This document shows, piece by piece, positions 34,873 through 43,177 of a stretch of DNA of 64,000 nucleotides. Source of the DNA: Bacteroides bouchesdurhonensis. GTDB taxonomy: Bacteria; Bacteroidota; Bacteroidia; Bacteroidales; Bacteroidaceae. The first letter of the stretch is position 1. Every line of letters begins with the position of its first letter. The DNA lies in assembly GCF_900155865.1 (NCBI RefSeq), contig NZ_LT707006.1:827626-891625 (forward strand), written 5' to 3'. The notes beneath the pieces are model-generated. The model searched no databases, was not told the origin of the DNA, and saw only the letters and a list, made by a program, of their open reading frames with translations. A program made the position numbers and the translations under genes.

Positions 34873-35931
34873 TTAATATTCGTTAAAATATTCCTGAATT
34901 TGTTTCCAATCCATGGTTTTGGTTAGTGCAAGCATTAGCAAAACGCGTGATTTTTGTGGGTTCAATTCCTGAGAAGCCACAAACTGATACTGGGCATCAT
35001 CTACTTCAGCATCGAGAGTAGTAGGACCCGTCGGTACACGAGAAGAACGGACTACTAGGATACCTTTTTTACGTGCATCTATCAGTAGTGGGAAAATGTT
35101 TTTATGGATATTACCGTTTCCTACTCCTGCATGGATAATTCCTTTGTATCCATTATTGAGTAGAGGGGCTACCATATCTGCTTCAATATTGGAATAACTG
35201 TATACAATGCCAACTTTAGGTAGTGAAGTCAGGTGAGTTATATCAAATACAGAGTGGGTAGTATGTTTTTTGAGGGTAATTTGGTTATAAGTAACTTTTC
35301 CATTCAGGACATAACCTAGTGCACCGGAATTAGGAGCCTGGAAGGTTTGTACATCTACTGTATTCATCTTTATTACACTTTCTGCTCCCAGGATAAGACC
35401 ATTCATAGCAACCAATACGCCTTTTCCATAGGATTCTTTAGCAGCCGCAGTAACTACAGCATTATAAAGGTTTAGCGGACCATCGGCACTAAGTGCTGTG
35501 GAAGGACGCATGGCACCTACTATTACTACCGGTTTGTCACTTTTGACTGTCAGATTCAGAAAGTAAGCGGTTTCTTCCATCGTATCTGTTCCGTGAGTGA
35601 TAACGATACCGTCGATATCTGCTCTTTTCAGTAGCTCATTGATCTTTTTAGCTAAAGTTAGCCAGACTTCATCATTCATATCCTGTGAACCGATTTTTAC
35701 GATTTGCTCGCCAGTTACATTAGCAATGTTCTTAACCTCGGGTACTGCCTCGAGCAATGTACTGATAGCTACTTGCCCGGCGGTGTAATTGGTTCCTGTT
35801 GCCGAACTTCCTGTTCCGGCAATTGTTCCTCCGGTGGCAAGAATATGGATATTCGGTTTTTGGGCAAAAGCCATTGTTACGGAAAATAGTAGTGTGACTA
35901 CTATCAGACCTAGTTTCTGGAATTGTTTCAT
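34873..35931 (-). CDS. ansB: Type II (periplasmic) L-asparaginase
   Basis: A 352-residue enzyme with a signal peptide (ending MAFAQ), so it acts in the periplasm and hydrolyses asparagine to aspartate and ammonia. Both active-site signatures are present: ILATGGTIAGTG (nucleophilic Thr) near the N-terminus, and DGIVITHGTDTMEETAYFL with the Thr-Asp of the second motif. The length matches the family. Its neighbours are a porin gene (15 bp downstream), the dcuB gene 33 bp upstream and aspartase divergent from dcuB, which together form a route from asparagine to fumarate. Confidence 0.95.
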   Translation of the reverse strand: MKQFQKLGLIVVTLLFSVTMAFAQKPNIHILATGGTIAGTGSSATGTNYTAGQVAISTLLEAVPEVKNIANVTGEQIVKIGSQDMNDEVWLTLAKKINELLKRADIDGIVITHGTDTMEETAYFLNLTVKSDKPVVIVGAMRPSTALSADGPLNLYNAVVTAAAKESYGKGVLVAMNGLILGAESVIKMNTVDVQTFQAPNSGALGYVLNGKVTYNQITLKKHTTHSVFDITHLTSLPKVGIVYSYSNIEADMVAPLLNNGYKGIIHAGVGNGNIHKNIFPLLIDARKKGILVVRSSRVPTGPTTLDAEVDDAQYQFVASQELNPQKSRVLLMLALTKTMDWKQIQEYFNEY

Positions 35932-35964
35932 AACTAAATAATGATGTTTAGGTTAATTATATTA

Positions 35965-37275
35965 TTAAAATACTTGTATAAAAAGTAATCCCAAACCAAT
36001 TGCTACGATAGTAGATACCAGTCCGGGCATCATAAAGGAATGATTCAACACATATTTGCCGATTTTTGTTGTCCCTGTCCGGTCAAAATTGATGGCGGCT
36101 ACTACAGTCGGATAGTTAGGTATAAAGAAATAACCATTTACAGCGGGGAATAGTGCTATCAGCATATAAGGAGAAATTCCGAGTGCAATGCCCAGTGGCA
36201 TCAATGCGCGGACTGTAGCAGCCTGGCTATATAATAGGATTGACATGACGAATAATGCAATACCGAACAACCAAGGCATTTGTCGTACAATACCTTCAAT
36301 GGATAAGGTAAGTTGTGCCATATTACCTTGCAGGAAAGTGTCACCCATCCAGGCAATACCGAAAATAGCAATAACAGCTTGCATTCCAGCAGGAAATACG
36401 GAACCTTGTGTTGCTTTGATCCCGTCTGTCTTGGTCACTATAAGAATAATCGCAGCAGCGGACAACATCACAATCTCGATGATAGCAGACATTCCTAGAG
36501 TTACAGTTTCTCCATCAATGAAGAAGCTCGGACGCATCCCCTCAAATGAACCGAAACAGACAATGAAAACAGTTGCTAGTATAAAGATGATAACGGATAA
36601 CATAGCAGAACGTTTGTTCTTGACATCCTTTATTTCTATCTTCTTATCATTAAACAATCCATCTTTTAAGCGTTTCAGATATTCAGGATCGTCTACTAAT
36701 TCTTTACCCACTCTCATGGAAAACAGCGCACCGACCAATACCCCGACAATAGTGGCAGGAATTGTAATTTTAAGGATATCAAATAAAGTGATATCAAATC
36801 CCGCCAATAAACCAAGCAAAGCAACTGTTGCAGCAGAAATGGGACTTGCTGTAATAGCTTGTTGCGAAGCAATTACAGCAATGCCAAGCGGACGTTCCGG
36901 TCGTATCTTTGTTTCTGTAGCAACTTCGGCAATCACTGGTAAAACAGAATAAGCAACGTGCCCGGTTCCGGCGACAAAGGTGAATAGATAGGTTACCAGC
37001 GGACTAAGCAACGTGACGTGTGACGGATTTTTCCGAAGCAAATGTTCTGCGAGTTTCACCATGTAGTCGAGTCCTCCCGCAGCTTGCATACAAGAAGCCG
37101 CCGAAATGACAGCTGCAATCATTAACATAACATCGATGGGAGGGGTAGTCGGCTGCAAACCGAAAACGAATGTTAGTATTCCCAGACCTACACCTCCCAT
37201 CACACCAAGTCCTATACCTCCCAGGCGTGCACCGATAATAATAGCTGTCAGAACAAAAGCTAATTGTAATATCAT
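35965..37275 (-). CDS. dcuB: Anaerobic C4-dicarboxylate transporter DcuB
   Basis: A 436-residue membrane protein with about 10-12 hydrophobic segments. The Dcu family is recognised from LGVMGGVGLGILTFVFGLQP, TFVAGTGHVAYSVLPVIAE, KIRPERPLGIAVIASQQAITASPISAAT (central part) and NYPTVVAAINFDRTGTTKIG. It exchanges aspartate, fumarate and succinate across the inner membrane in anaerobic fumarate respiration. It is the first gene of the dcuB-ansB-porin operon and is divergent from aspA across a 178-bp region. Confidence 0.93.
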   Translation of the reverse strand: MILQLAFVLTAIIIGARLGGIGLGVMGGVGLGILTFVFGLQPTTPPIDVMLMIAAVISAASCMQAAGGLDYMVKLAEHLLRKNPSHVTLLSPLVTYLFTFVAGTGHVAYSVLPVIAEVATETKIRPERPLGIAVIASQQAITASPISAATVALLGLLAGFDITLFDILKITIPATIVGVLVGALFSMRVGKELVDDPEYLKRLKDGLFNDKKIEIKDVKNKRSAMLSVIIFILATVFIVCFGSFEGMRPSFFIDGETVTLGMSAIIEIVMLSAAAIILIVTKTDGIKATQGSVFPAGMQAVIAIFGIAWMGDTFLQGNMAQLTLSIEGIVRQMPWLFGIALFVMSILLYSQAATVRALMPLGIALGISPYMLIALFPAVNGYFFIPNYPTVVAAINFDRTGTTKIGKYVLNHSFMMPGLVSTIVAIGLGLLFIQVF

Positions 37276-37298
37276 AAACTGTTATTTTAAGTTTAAAG

Positions 37299-37306
37299 CA
37301 AATATA
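37299..37306 (-). promoter_or_regulatory. Candidate -7 box of the dcuB operon
   Basis: The minus strand reads TATATTTG, an exact TAnnTTTG match, 24 bp upstream of the dcuB start codon. The -33 box is not convincing. Confidence 0.45.
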
Positions 37307-37370
37307 ACTAATTTCTTTTCTTGTTTTCTATCTGTTTGGAATTAACAACAAAAAAAGTTATTGAATGGTT

Positions 37371-37402
37371 TTTGCATATTTATTAAAACAATAACATCTT
37401 TG
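37371..37402 (+). promoter_or_regulatory. Candidate promoter of aspA
   Basis: TTTG at 37371-37374 and CATCTTTG at 37395-37402 (one mismatch to TAnnTTTG) are spaced by 20 bp. The aspA start at 37454 gives a leader of about 45 nt. Confidence 0.5.
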
Positions 37403-37453
37403 ATTGGTTATTATATCAACTAACGATAAAGTTATAGCTATAAAACAACCGAT

Positions 37454-38890
37454 ATGGAACAAAAATTATCAAAGAAAACTCGTATGGAAAGCGACTTGAT
37501 AGGTAGTCGTGAAGTGCCGGAAAATGCATTGTATGGAGTACAAACACTTCGGGGAATTGAGAATTTCCGAATTAGCAAATTTCACTTGAGTGAATACCCT
37601 TTATTCATTCAGGCTTTGGCAGTCACCAAGATGGGAGCTGCCATCGCTAATCGTGAATTAGATTTATTGACGGAAGAACAAGCGGATGCTATTTTAAAAG
37701 CTTGCAAAGAAATATTAGAAGGAAAACATTGCGAACAATTTCCCGTTGATATGATTCAAGGCGGAGCGGGAACAACAACGAACATGAATGCTAATGAAGT
37801 GATAGCCAATCGTGCTTTGGAATTGATGGGGCATCAACGTGGTGAATACCAGTATTGTTCCCCCAACGACCATGTGAACCGTTCACAATCGACTAATGAT
37901 GCTTATCCTACCGCTATTCACATTGGATTGTATTATACTCATCTTAAGTTACTGAAACATTTTGGTATCTTGATTGAGTCTTTCCGAAAAAAAGGAAGAG
38001 CATTTGCCCATATTATAAAAGTGGGACGTACTCAATTAGAAGATGCTGTTCCAATGACTCTTGGACAAACATTTAATGGTTTTGCAAGTATTCTGGAAGA
38101 TGAAGTGAAGAATTTGGATTTTGCTGCACAGGACTTTTTGACGGTCAATATGGGTGCCACAGCGATCGGAACCGGAATTACTGCCGAACCGGAATATGCT
38201 GAAAAGTGTATTGATGCTTTGCGTAAAATTACCGGTCTGGATATTAAACTAGCTACTGATTTGATTGGTGCTACTTCGGATACTTCTTGTATGGTCGGTT
38301 ATTCTTCTGCGATGAGGCGGATAGCTGTGAAGATGAATAAGATATGTAATGACCTTCGTTTACTGGCATCCGGTCCCCGTTGCGGATTGGGAGAAATTAA
38401 TCTGCCTGCCATGCAACCGGGATCTTCTATTATGCCTGGAAAAGTGAACCCGGTGATTCCTGAAGTAATGAATCAGATTTCTTATAAAGTCATTGGAAAT
38501 GATCTGTGTGTGACTATGAGCGGTGAAGCCGCACAAATGGAACTCAATGCTATGGAACCGGTAATGGCACAATGCTGTTTCGAATCTGCGGACTTGTTGA
38601 TGAATGGCTTCGATACATTGCGGACATTATGTATTGATGGTATTACTGCAAATGAAGAAACTTGTAAGCGAAATGTACACAATAGTATCGGTGTAGTTAC
38701 GGCATTGAACCCAATCATTGGATATAAGAATTCGACAAAGATAGCAAAAGAAGCTTTGGAGACAGGGAAAGGGGTCTACGAACTTGTCTTGGAACACAAT
38801 ATACTTTCTAAGAAAGATCTGGATACTATTCTGAAACCGGAAAACATGATTAAACCGGTGAAGTTGGATATTCATCCGAACCATGAATAA
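37454..38890 (+). CDS. aspA: Aspartate ammonia-lyase (aspartase)
   Basis: A 478-residue cytosolic enzyme of the fumarase/aspartase superfamily that converts aspartate to fumarate and ammonia. Seen in order: ENALYGVQTLRGIENF near the N-terminus, GGAGTTTNMNANEVIANRA, PNDHVNRSQSTNDAYPTA, TQLEDAVPMTLGQ and the signature GSSIMPGKVNPVIPEV. The N-terminal and TTTNMN sequences fit aspartase better than fumarase C, and the dcuB/asparaginase neighbourhood supports this. It is divergent from the dcuB operon, so the two units may share control by anaerobiosis or carbon supply. A terminator follows. Confidence 0.95.
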   Translation: MEQKLSKKTRMESDLIGSREVPENALYGVQTLRGIENFRISKFHLSEYPLFIQALAVTKMGAAIANRELDLLTEEQADAILKACKEILEGKHCEQFPVDMIQGGAGTTTNMNANEVIANRALELMGHQRGEYQYCSPNDHVNRSQSTNDAYPTAIHIGLYYTHLKLLKHFGILIESFRKKGRAFAHIIKVGRTQLEDAVPMTLGQTFNGFASILEDEVKNLDFAAQDFLTVNMGATAIGTGITAEPEYAEKCIDALRKITGLDIKLATDLIGATSDTSCMVGYSSAMRRIAVKMNKICNDLRLLASGPRCGLGEINLPAMQPGSSIMPGKVNPVIPEVMNQISYKVIGNDLCVTMSGEAAQMELNAMEPVMAQCCFESADLLMNGFDTLRTLCIDGITANEETCKRNVHNSIGVVTALNPIIGYKNSTKIAKEALETGKGVYELVLEHNILSKKDLDTILKPENMIKPVKLDIHPNHE

Positions 38891-38924
38891 ATAGTAAGTG
38901 GCAACATAATCAATCGGAAAAGAT

Positions 38925-38968
38925 TCGCCGGAGAAATTGATTTGATATCGATTCCGGCGATTTTTTTT
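38925..38968 (+). terminator. Intrinsic terminator of aspA
   Basis: TCGCCGG (38925-38931) pairs with CCGGCGA (38954-38960), with extra pairing inside the loop (AATTGA/TCGATT), followed by eight T residues. Confidence 0.85.
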
Positions 38969-39089
38969 GTTACTTTTGATTCATTTGGGAATAATTGCCA
39001 ATTCATTCGGTGAAATGGTCATTGATTGTTTCTCCGAAAAGGGAGAACTTTGCATCATTAATAGGAATCACTTTTAAAAAGAAATAGAT

Positions 39090-40460
39090 ATGAAAGATTT
39101 TGATGTTATTATTATTGGCTTCGGCAAAGGAGGAAAGACGCTTGCCGCTGAGTTCGCAAAACGTGGTAAGAAGGTAGCTATTGTTGAACGTTCTGAGAAG
39201 ATGTACGGAGGTACGTGTATCAATATTGGATGTATCCCGACTAAAACATTAGTACATCAGGCAAAGATAGCTTCCGGCATGAAGGGACTTACTTTTGAAG
39301 AAAAGAGTGAATTTTATCGTCAAGCTATTTCTATAAAAGAAGAAGTAACAAGTTTGCTTCGGAATAAAAACTTTCATAATTTGGCTGATCACCCCAATAT
39401 TACAGTTTATACAGGGATAGGGTCTTTTGTTTCCCCGAACGAGATTTCTGTACATACAGCTACAGAAGAATTTATATTGAGAGCAGAACAGATTATCATC
39501 AATACAGGGGCAGAAACGGTAATTCCTCCTATAGAAGGAATTACTGATAATCCATTTGTGTATACAAGTACTTCAATCATGGAACTTACCACTCTTCCTC
39601 GTCATTTGGTCATTGTAGGTGGTGGTTATATCGGATTGGAATTTGCTTCGATGTTTGCCTCATTTGGTTCGCAAGTGACAGTGCTTGAAGGATATTCGGA
39701 ATTGATTTCACGTGAAGATCGTGATATTGCTGCCAGTGTCCAGGAGACATTGGAGAAGAAAGGCGTTGTGTTTCGTCTAAATGCAAAAGTACAATCAGTT
39801 AAGTATGTAGATCAGAAAGCCATAGTTACTTTTGGGGATTCTCTGACAAACGAAGTGCTTGAACTTGAAGCTGATGCAGTGCTTTTGGCTACGGGACGTC
39901 GTCCTAATACCGAAGGACTCAATTTGGAAGTAGCAGGAGTGGAAGTAGATGCGCGTGGAGCCATTATTGTGAATGAATATTTGAAAACTACGAATCCTGA
40001 TATACGGGCCGTGGGCGACGTGAAAGGCGGATTACAGTTTACTTATATCTCTTTGGATGACTATCGGATTGTGCGTGAAGATTTGTTTGGTAAGAAAGAA
40101 AGGAAGATGACAGATCGTAATCCTGTTAGTTACTCGGTATTTATTGACCCACCATTGTCACGTATCGGGATCAATGAAGAGGAAGCACGCAAACAAAATC
40201 TGGATGTTGTCATTAAGAAATTACCTGTAATGGCAATACCGAGAGCTAAAACATTAGGAGAAACTGATGGGTTACTAAAAGCTGTTATTGATAAGGAAAG
40301 TGGTATGATATTGGGGGTTACGTTGTTTGCTCCCGACTCTAGTGAAGTAATTAATGCGGTTGCCATTGCAATGAAGACGGGGCAGGATTATACATTCTTG
40401 CGTGACTTTATATTTACCCATCCTAGCATGAGCGAAGCTCTTAATGATTTATTTGCCTAA
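39090..40460 (+). CDS. FAD-dependent disulfide oxidoreductase (RclA/MerA-like)
   Basis: A 456-residue flavoprotein. An N-terminal Rossmann motif (DVIIIGFGKGGKTLAAEFAKRG) leads to the redox-active disulfide YGGTCINIGCIPTKTLVHQA. A second NAD(P)H fold follows (HLVIVGGGYIGLEFASMFAS), then the FAD loop RAVGDVKGGLQFTYIS and the dimer domain with FTHPSMSEALNDL. The C-terminal HPxxxE motif is present (HPSMSE). It belongs to the group of class I pyridine nucleotide-disulfide reductases that includes RclA and mercuric reductase-like proteins, and lacks the lipoamide partner genes. The substrate is not known; a role against oxidants or metals is inferred. Confidence 0.85.
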   Translation: MKDFDVIIIGFGKGGKTLAAEFAKRGKKVAIVERSEKMYGGTCINIGCIPTKTLVHQAKIASGMKGLTFEEKSEFYRQAISIKEEVTSLLRNKNFHNLADHPNITVYTGIGSFVSPNEISVHTATEEFILRAEQIIINTGAETVIPPIEGITDNPFVYTSTSIMELTTLPRHLVIVGGGYIGLEFASMFASFGSQVTVLEGYSELISREDRDIAASVQETLEKKGVVFRLNAKVQSVKYVDQKAIVTFGDSLTNEVLELEADAVLLATGRRPNTEGLNLEVAGVEVDARGAIIVNEYLKTTNPDIRAVGDVKGGLQFTYISLDDYRIVREDLFGKKERKMTDRNPVSYSVFIDPPLSRIGINEEEARKQNLDVVIKKLPVMAIPRAKTLGETDGLLKAVIDKESGMILGVTLFAPDSSEVINAVAIAMKTGQDYTFLRDFIFTHPSMSEALNDLFA

Positions 40461-40467
40461 AACTGGT

Positions 40468-40513
40468 TGTCCCAGACGTACGTCTGGGGATGTCCCACAT
40501 GTACGTCTGGGGA
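40468..40513. repeat. Tandem 23-bp palindromic repeat
   Basis: Two adjacent 23-bp units begin TGTCCCA and end TACGTCTGGGGA (40468-40490 and 40491-40513), differing at three positions. The first contains CCCAGACGTACGTCTGGG, a perfect 18-bp palindrome. The placement in an intergenic space just after a gene is like that of REP/extragenic palindromes. It may also act as a terminator. Confidence 0.7.
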
Positions 40514-40617
40514 AGTAAATCTTACTAAAGTATATGGTTATCGTATATTACTTGTCGGAAAGATTAGCAATAAAGTAGAGTATGGTTTAAGTTAGTTGTA
40601 CGAACAAAAAATGATAA

Positions 40618-40653
40618 TTTGTGTTTAAATTACTATAAGATGTTGTATCTTTG
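40618..40653 (+). promoter_or_regulatory. Promoter of the beta-barrel protein gene
   Basis: TATCTTTG at 40646-40653 matches -7 exactly; TTTG at 40618-40621 is a possible -33 box with a long 24-bp spacer. The start codon follows 26 bp downstream. Confidence 0.55.
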
Positions 40654-40678
40654 TAGCAAATTATAAACACGTAAATTT

Positions 40679-41275
40679 ATGAAAAAGATTTTTAGTGCAT
40701 TGTTGGTTGCTGTATGTATCTGTATGGCAATGCCTGCCCAAGCTCAAATAAATTTTGGTGTAAAGGGTGGTTTGAACTTGTCAAAAGCAAGTTTCTCAAA
40801 GGCTGACTTTAAGAAAGATAACTTTACCGGTTTCTTTATTGGTCCAATGGCCGAGTTTAAAATTCCTGTGGTGGGCTTAGGATTGGACGGAGCTTTATTG
40901 TTTTCCCAACGAGGTATAGAAGTAGAAGGAACAAAAATCAAACAGAACGGATTGGATATTCCTATTAATCTGAAATATAACATTGGTCTGGGAAGTCTGT
41001 TGGGAGTTTATCTGGCTGCAGGTCCTGATTTCTATTTCGACTTTGAAAAGAACAAGCAAGTTTGGGATGCTGACGACTATAGAATAAGAACTGATAAGAA
41101 AAGGACAGAGGTTGGTATCAATCTAGGTGCCGGTGTGAAGTTGGTAAACCATTTACAGGTCGGATTCAATTATAATATCCCGTTAGGAGATTCTGCTAAA
41201 CTTATTGATAGTGATGCAGAAAGTGCTTCTTATAAAACTAAGACTTGGCAAGTTTCCATTGCTTACCTTTTCTAG
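40679..41275 (+). CDS. Small outer-membrane beta-barrel (PorT/OMP_b-brl type)
   Basis: A 198-residue protein with a signal peptide (ending MPAQAQ). The sequence begins INFGVKGGLNLSKASFSKAD, the usual opening of Bacteroidetes outer-membrane beta-barrel domains. It continues with strand-like repeats (GFFIGPMAEFKIPVVGLGLDG, GVYLAAGPDFYFDF) and ends in Phe (VSIAYLF). The probable fold is an 8-stranded barrel in the outer membrane. The function is unknown. Its terminator now coincides with the left end of an IS1182-family insertion. Confidence 0.85.
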   Translation: MKKIFSALLVAVCICMAMPAQAQINFGVKGGLNLSKASFSKADFKKDNFTGFFIGPMAEFKIPVVGLGLDGALLFSQRGIEVEGTKIKQNGLDIPINLKYNIGLGSLLGVYLAAGPDFYFDFEKNKQVWDADDYRIRTDKKRTEVGINLGAGVKLVNHLQVGFNYNIPLGDSAKLIDSDAESASYKTKTWQVSIAYLF

Positions 41276-41305
41276 TAGATTATATTTATTAAGATATGAA
41301 TTAGA

Positions 41306-41343
41306 AGGAGGTGTGTCAAAACTCAGGCACATCTCCTTTTTTT
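41306..41343 (+). terminator. Terminator overlapping the left end of the IS
   Basis: AGGAGGTGTG (41306-41315) pairs with CACATCTCCT (41328-41337) with one G-T pair and a 12-nt loop, then a run of T (41337-41343). The left arm is also the terminal inverted repeat of the IS, so the same bases end transcription of the barrel gene and mark the element's edge. Confidence 0.65.
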
Positions 41344-43151
41344 GATCTAAAACATTCATTTTCCTTTTTTGTCTATGCGGCTATTTTTTGCCTCATTAAA
41401 CGATAAGTCGTTACATTCCCCGCATTTTGAGCCACACATGGTCTGAGAGCGATAAATATAGCGTGTACATTCTTTCCCTTTCTCGCTTTTAGCAGTTTTG
41501 CACACATTTTTTTGATATTAAATGCTATAGCAAAGAAGGCAAAGTCCATTGTAACCTTGTCTTGTCCCACATGCCGGAACCTTCTGTATGCCATGTTGTG
41601 TTTCATTTGTCCAAAAACTGCTTCCGGTTCTATACATCGCCTTCCCCTATGCCTGATGCCTTCTTCCGAGAGCAACCTTTCCCGTGCCTGCCGTTTGTAT
41701 TGGTTTAACCGGTGGTTTACTTCTATAATACGGTTCCCCCGGGCTTTAAAGCAACTGCCACGCAAAGGGCACCCTTCACATCTTTGTGCTTTATACCGGG
41801 CACTTTCGGTGATGTATCCGCTCGCAGTCTTGTCACATCTGGTTCCTATACGGTTCATGTGCTGCCCCATAGGACAAACGTAATAATCCTCTTCCGCATT
41901 GTAATGGAGACTCTCCGTATGGAATGGATTGGGGGTATAACGGGGACGCCGTTCTTTATGGAAGTAGTTGTACTTGACAAAGGCTTCTATCCCATTATCT
42001 TGCATGAACCGGTAATTTTCTTCCGAGCCGTAACCGGAGTCTGCCACACCGACAGTTGGTAAGCGGTTATAGCGTTGCTCAAAGGAGTGGAAGAAAGGTA
42101 TGAGGGTCAGTGTATCGGTTGGGTTTGGAAACAGTCGGAAGTCTATGAGGAATTGGTTCTCGGTACCTATTTGCAGATTATATCCGGGCTTTGTCTGCCC
42201 GTTTCTCATGGCGTCTTCTTTCATGCGCATGAAGGTGGCATCAGGATCGGTCTTGGAATAGGAGTTGCGTTCTCCAAGAGTATCAAGATGGTTGTCGTAT
42301 TCCATCAACTTGTCACGGTACTCCTCAAGTTCCCGGACCTGTTTCTTCTTTTCCCGGATGACTTTCTTTTGTTCCTTGTCCTTTGTTACAGGTTGGTGTT
42401 CCAGTACCTCTTTAAGTTCATCCACTATATCTGAGAGCATGGCGGGAGTGAACTCTACGGGGGTGTCTTTGACGGAGTTCTCTTGGGCTATGGCTTCATC
42501 CACCTGCTCCAGGAGAATGCGGATCTTATCCATCAGCTTTGTACGGTTCTTTTCGACTGTCTTGCGCCAGACAAAAGTATATTTGTTGGCCCTGGACTCA
42601 ATCTTGGTACCGTCGATATACTCTACGTCAAGGCTGATGAAACCTTTGTCGGCAAGGACAAGGACCAACTGCGTGAAGACGTTGTTGATTTCCTCCTTGA
42701 CACGGTTACGGAAACGGTTGATGGTAATAAAATCCGGATGTTCATTACCGGAAAGCCAGATATAATGAATGTCACGTAGGAGAAGCTTCTCTATTTTGCG
42801 GCACGAATAGATATTGTTCATGTAGGCGTAAATAATCACCTTGAGCATCATTTTAGGATGATAAGGACAACGACCGGTTGCTTTATAAAGCTTCTTGAAA
42901 TTGTCAAGATTGAGATTATCAACAACAGTATTAACTATGCGAACCGGATCGTTCGCTGCTATGTTTTCATCAATTCTTTGGGGAAAAAGAACTGTTTGGT
43001 TGGGAATGTAAGGACGAAAATGTAACTTTGCCATAACGAAAAACTTTATGCCTAAAGATACAAAAACTTTGGGTAATAACAAAGCCCGGGCTTGGGAAAG
43101 TCTGGGCTTTGTGCATAAAAAAAGGTTGGGCCAGCGTTTTGACACAACCTC
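41308..43151 (-). mobile_element. Complete IS1182-family insertion sequence
   Basis: The ends are imperfect inverted repeats: left GAGGTGTGTCAAAAC (41308-41322) and right, on the minus strand, GAGGTTGTGTCAAAAC (43136-43151), with similarity continuing inward to CCTTTTTTT. The element is about 1.84 kb with one intact transposase gene. A 9-bp hairpin (ACAAAGCCC 43079-43087 with 43104-43112) lies between the right end and the gene. Both ends can form hairpins followed by T runs, which would block transcription from outside. No clear target duplication was seen. Confidence 0.85.
41373..43034 (-). CDS. IS1182-family transposase
   Basis: The start at 43034 (MAKLHFRPYIPNQTVLFPQR) is the family start; upstream in-frame codons run into the IS end. 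The 553-residue protein has the N-terminal DUF772 domain (KMMLKVIIYAYMNNIYSCRK, DIHYIWLSGNEHPDFITINR), and a DDE domain with Asp in DVEYIDGTKIESRANKY, Asp in TVGVADSGYGSEENY and Glu in EPEAVFGQMKHNMAYRRFR. A Cys cluster near CPMGQHMNRIG and CEGCPLRGSCF lies before the last acidic residue. No frameshift or stop is present, so the element is probably active or recently so. Confidence 0.93.
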   Translation of the reverse strand: MAKLHFRPYIPNQTVLFPQRIDENIAANDPVRIVNTVVDNLNLDNFKKLYKATGRCPYHPKMMLKVIIYAYMNNIYSCRKIEKLLLRDIHYIWLSGNEHPDFITINRFRNRVKEEINNVFTQLVLVLADKGFISLDVEYIDGTKIESRANKYTFVWRKTVEKNRTKLMDKIRILLEQVDEAIAQENSVKDTPVEFTPAMLSDIVDELKEVLEHQPVTKDKEQKKVIREKKKQVRELEEYRDKLMEYDNHLDTLGERNSYSKTDPDATFMRMKEDAMRNGQTKPGYNLQIGTENQFLIDFRLFPNPTDTLTLIPFFHSFEQRYNRLPTVGVADSGYGSEENYRFMQDNGIEAFVKYNYFHKERRPRYTPNPFHTESLHYNAEEDYYVCPMGQHMNRIGTRCDKTASGYITESARYKAQRCEGCPLRGSCFKARGNRIIEVNHRLNQYKRQARERLLSEEGIRHRGRRCIEPEAVFGQMKHNMAYRRFRHVGQDKVTMDFAFFAIAFNIKKMCAKLLKARKGKNVHAIFIALRPCVAQNAGNVTTYRLMRQKIAA

Positions 43152-43169
43152 TTTTTTTTTCTATCTTTG
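43138..43169 (+). promoter_or_regulatory. priA promoter, -33 box inside the IS end
   Basis: TTTG at 43138-43141 and TATCTTTG at 43162-43169 are spaced by exactly 20 bp, an excellent match to the Bacteroides promoter. The -33 box lies within the terminal repeat of the IS1182 element and the -7 box outside it. The leader before the priA ATG (43178) would be only a few nucleotides. Confidence 0.7.
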
Positions 43170-43177
43170 TCGCAACA

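Noticed and set aside
36188..36952. 254-codon open frame on the plus strand
   Set aside because: It is exactly antisense to dcuB, which has clear family motifs. The translated sequence lacks any recognisable domain and reflects the codon pattern of the opposite strand.
43109..43177. Extended N-terminus for PriA
   Set aside because: The extra 23 codons lie in the IS end and over the -33/-7 promoter elements; PriA homologues start at MNKYVDV-like sequence.
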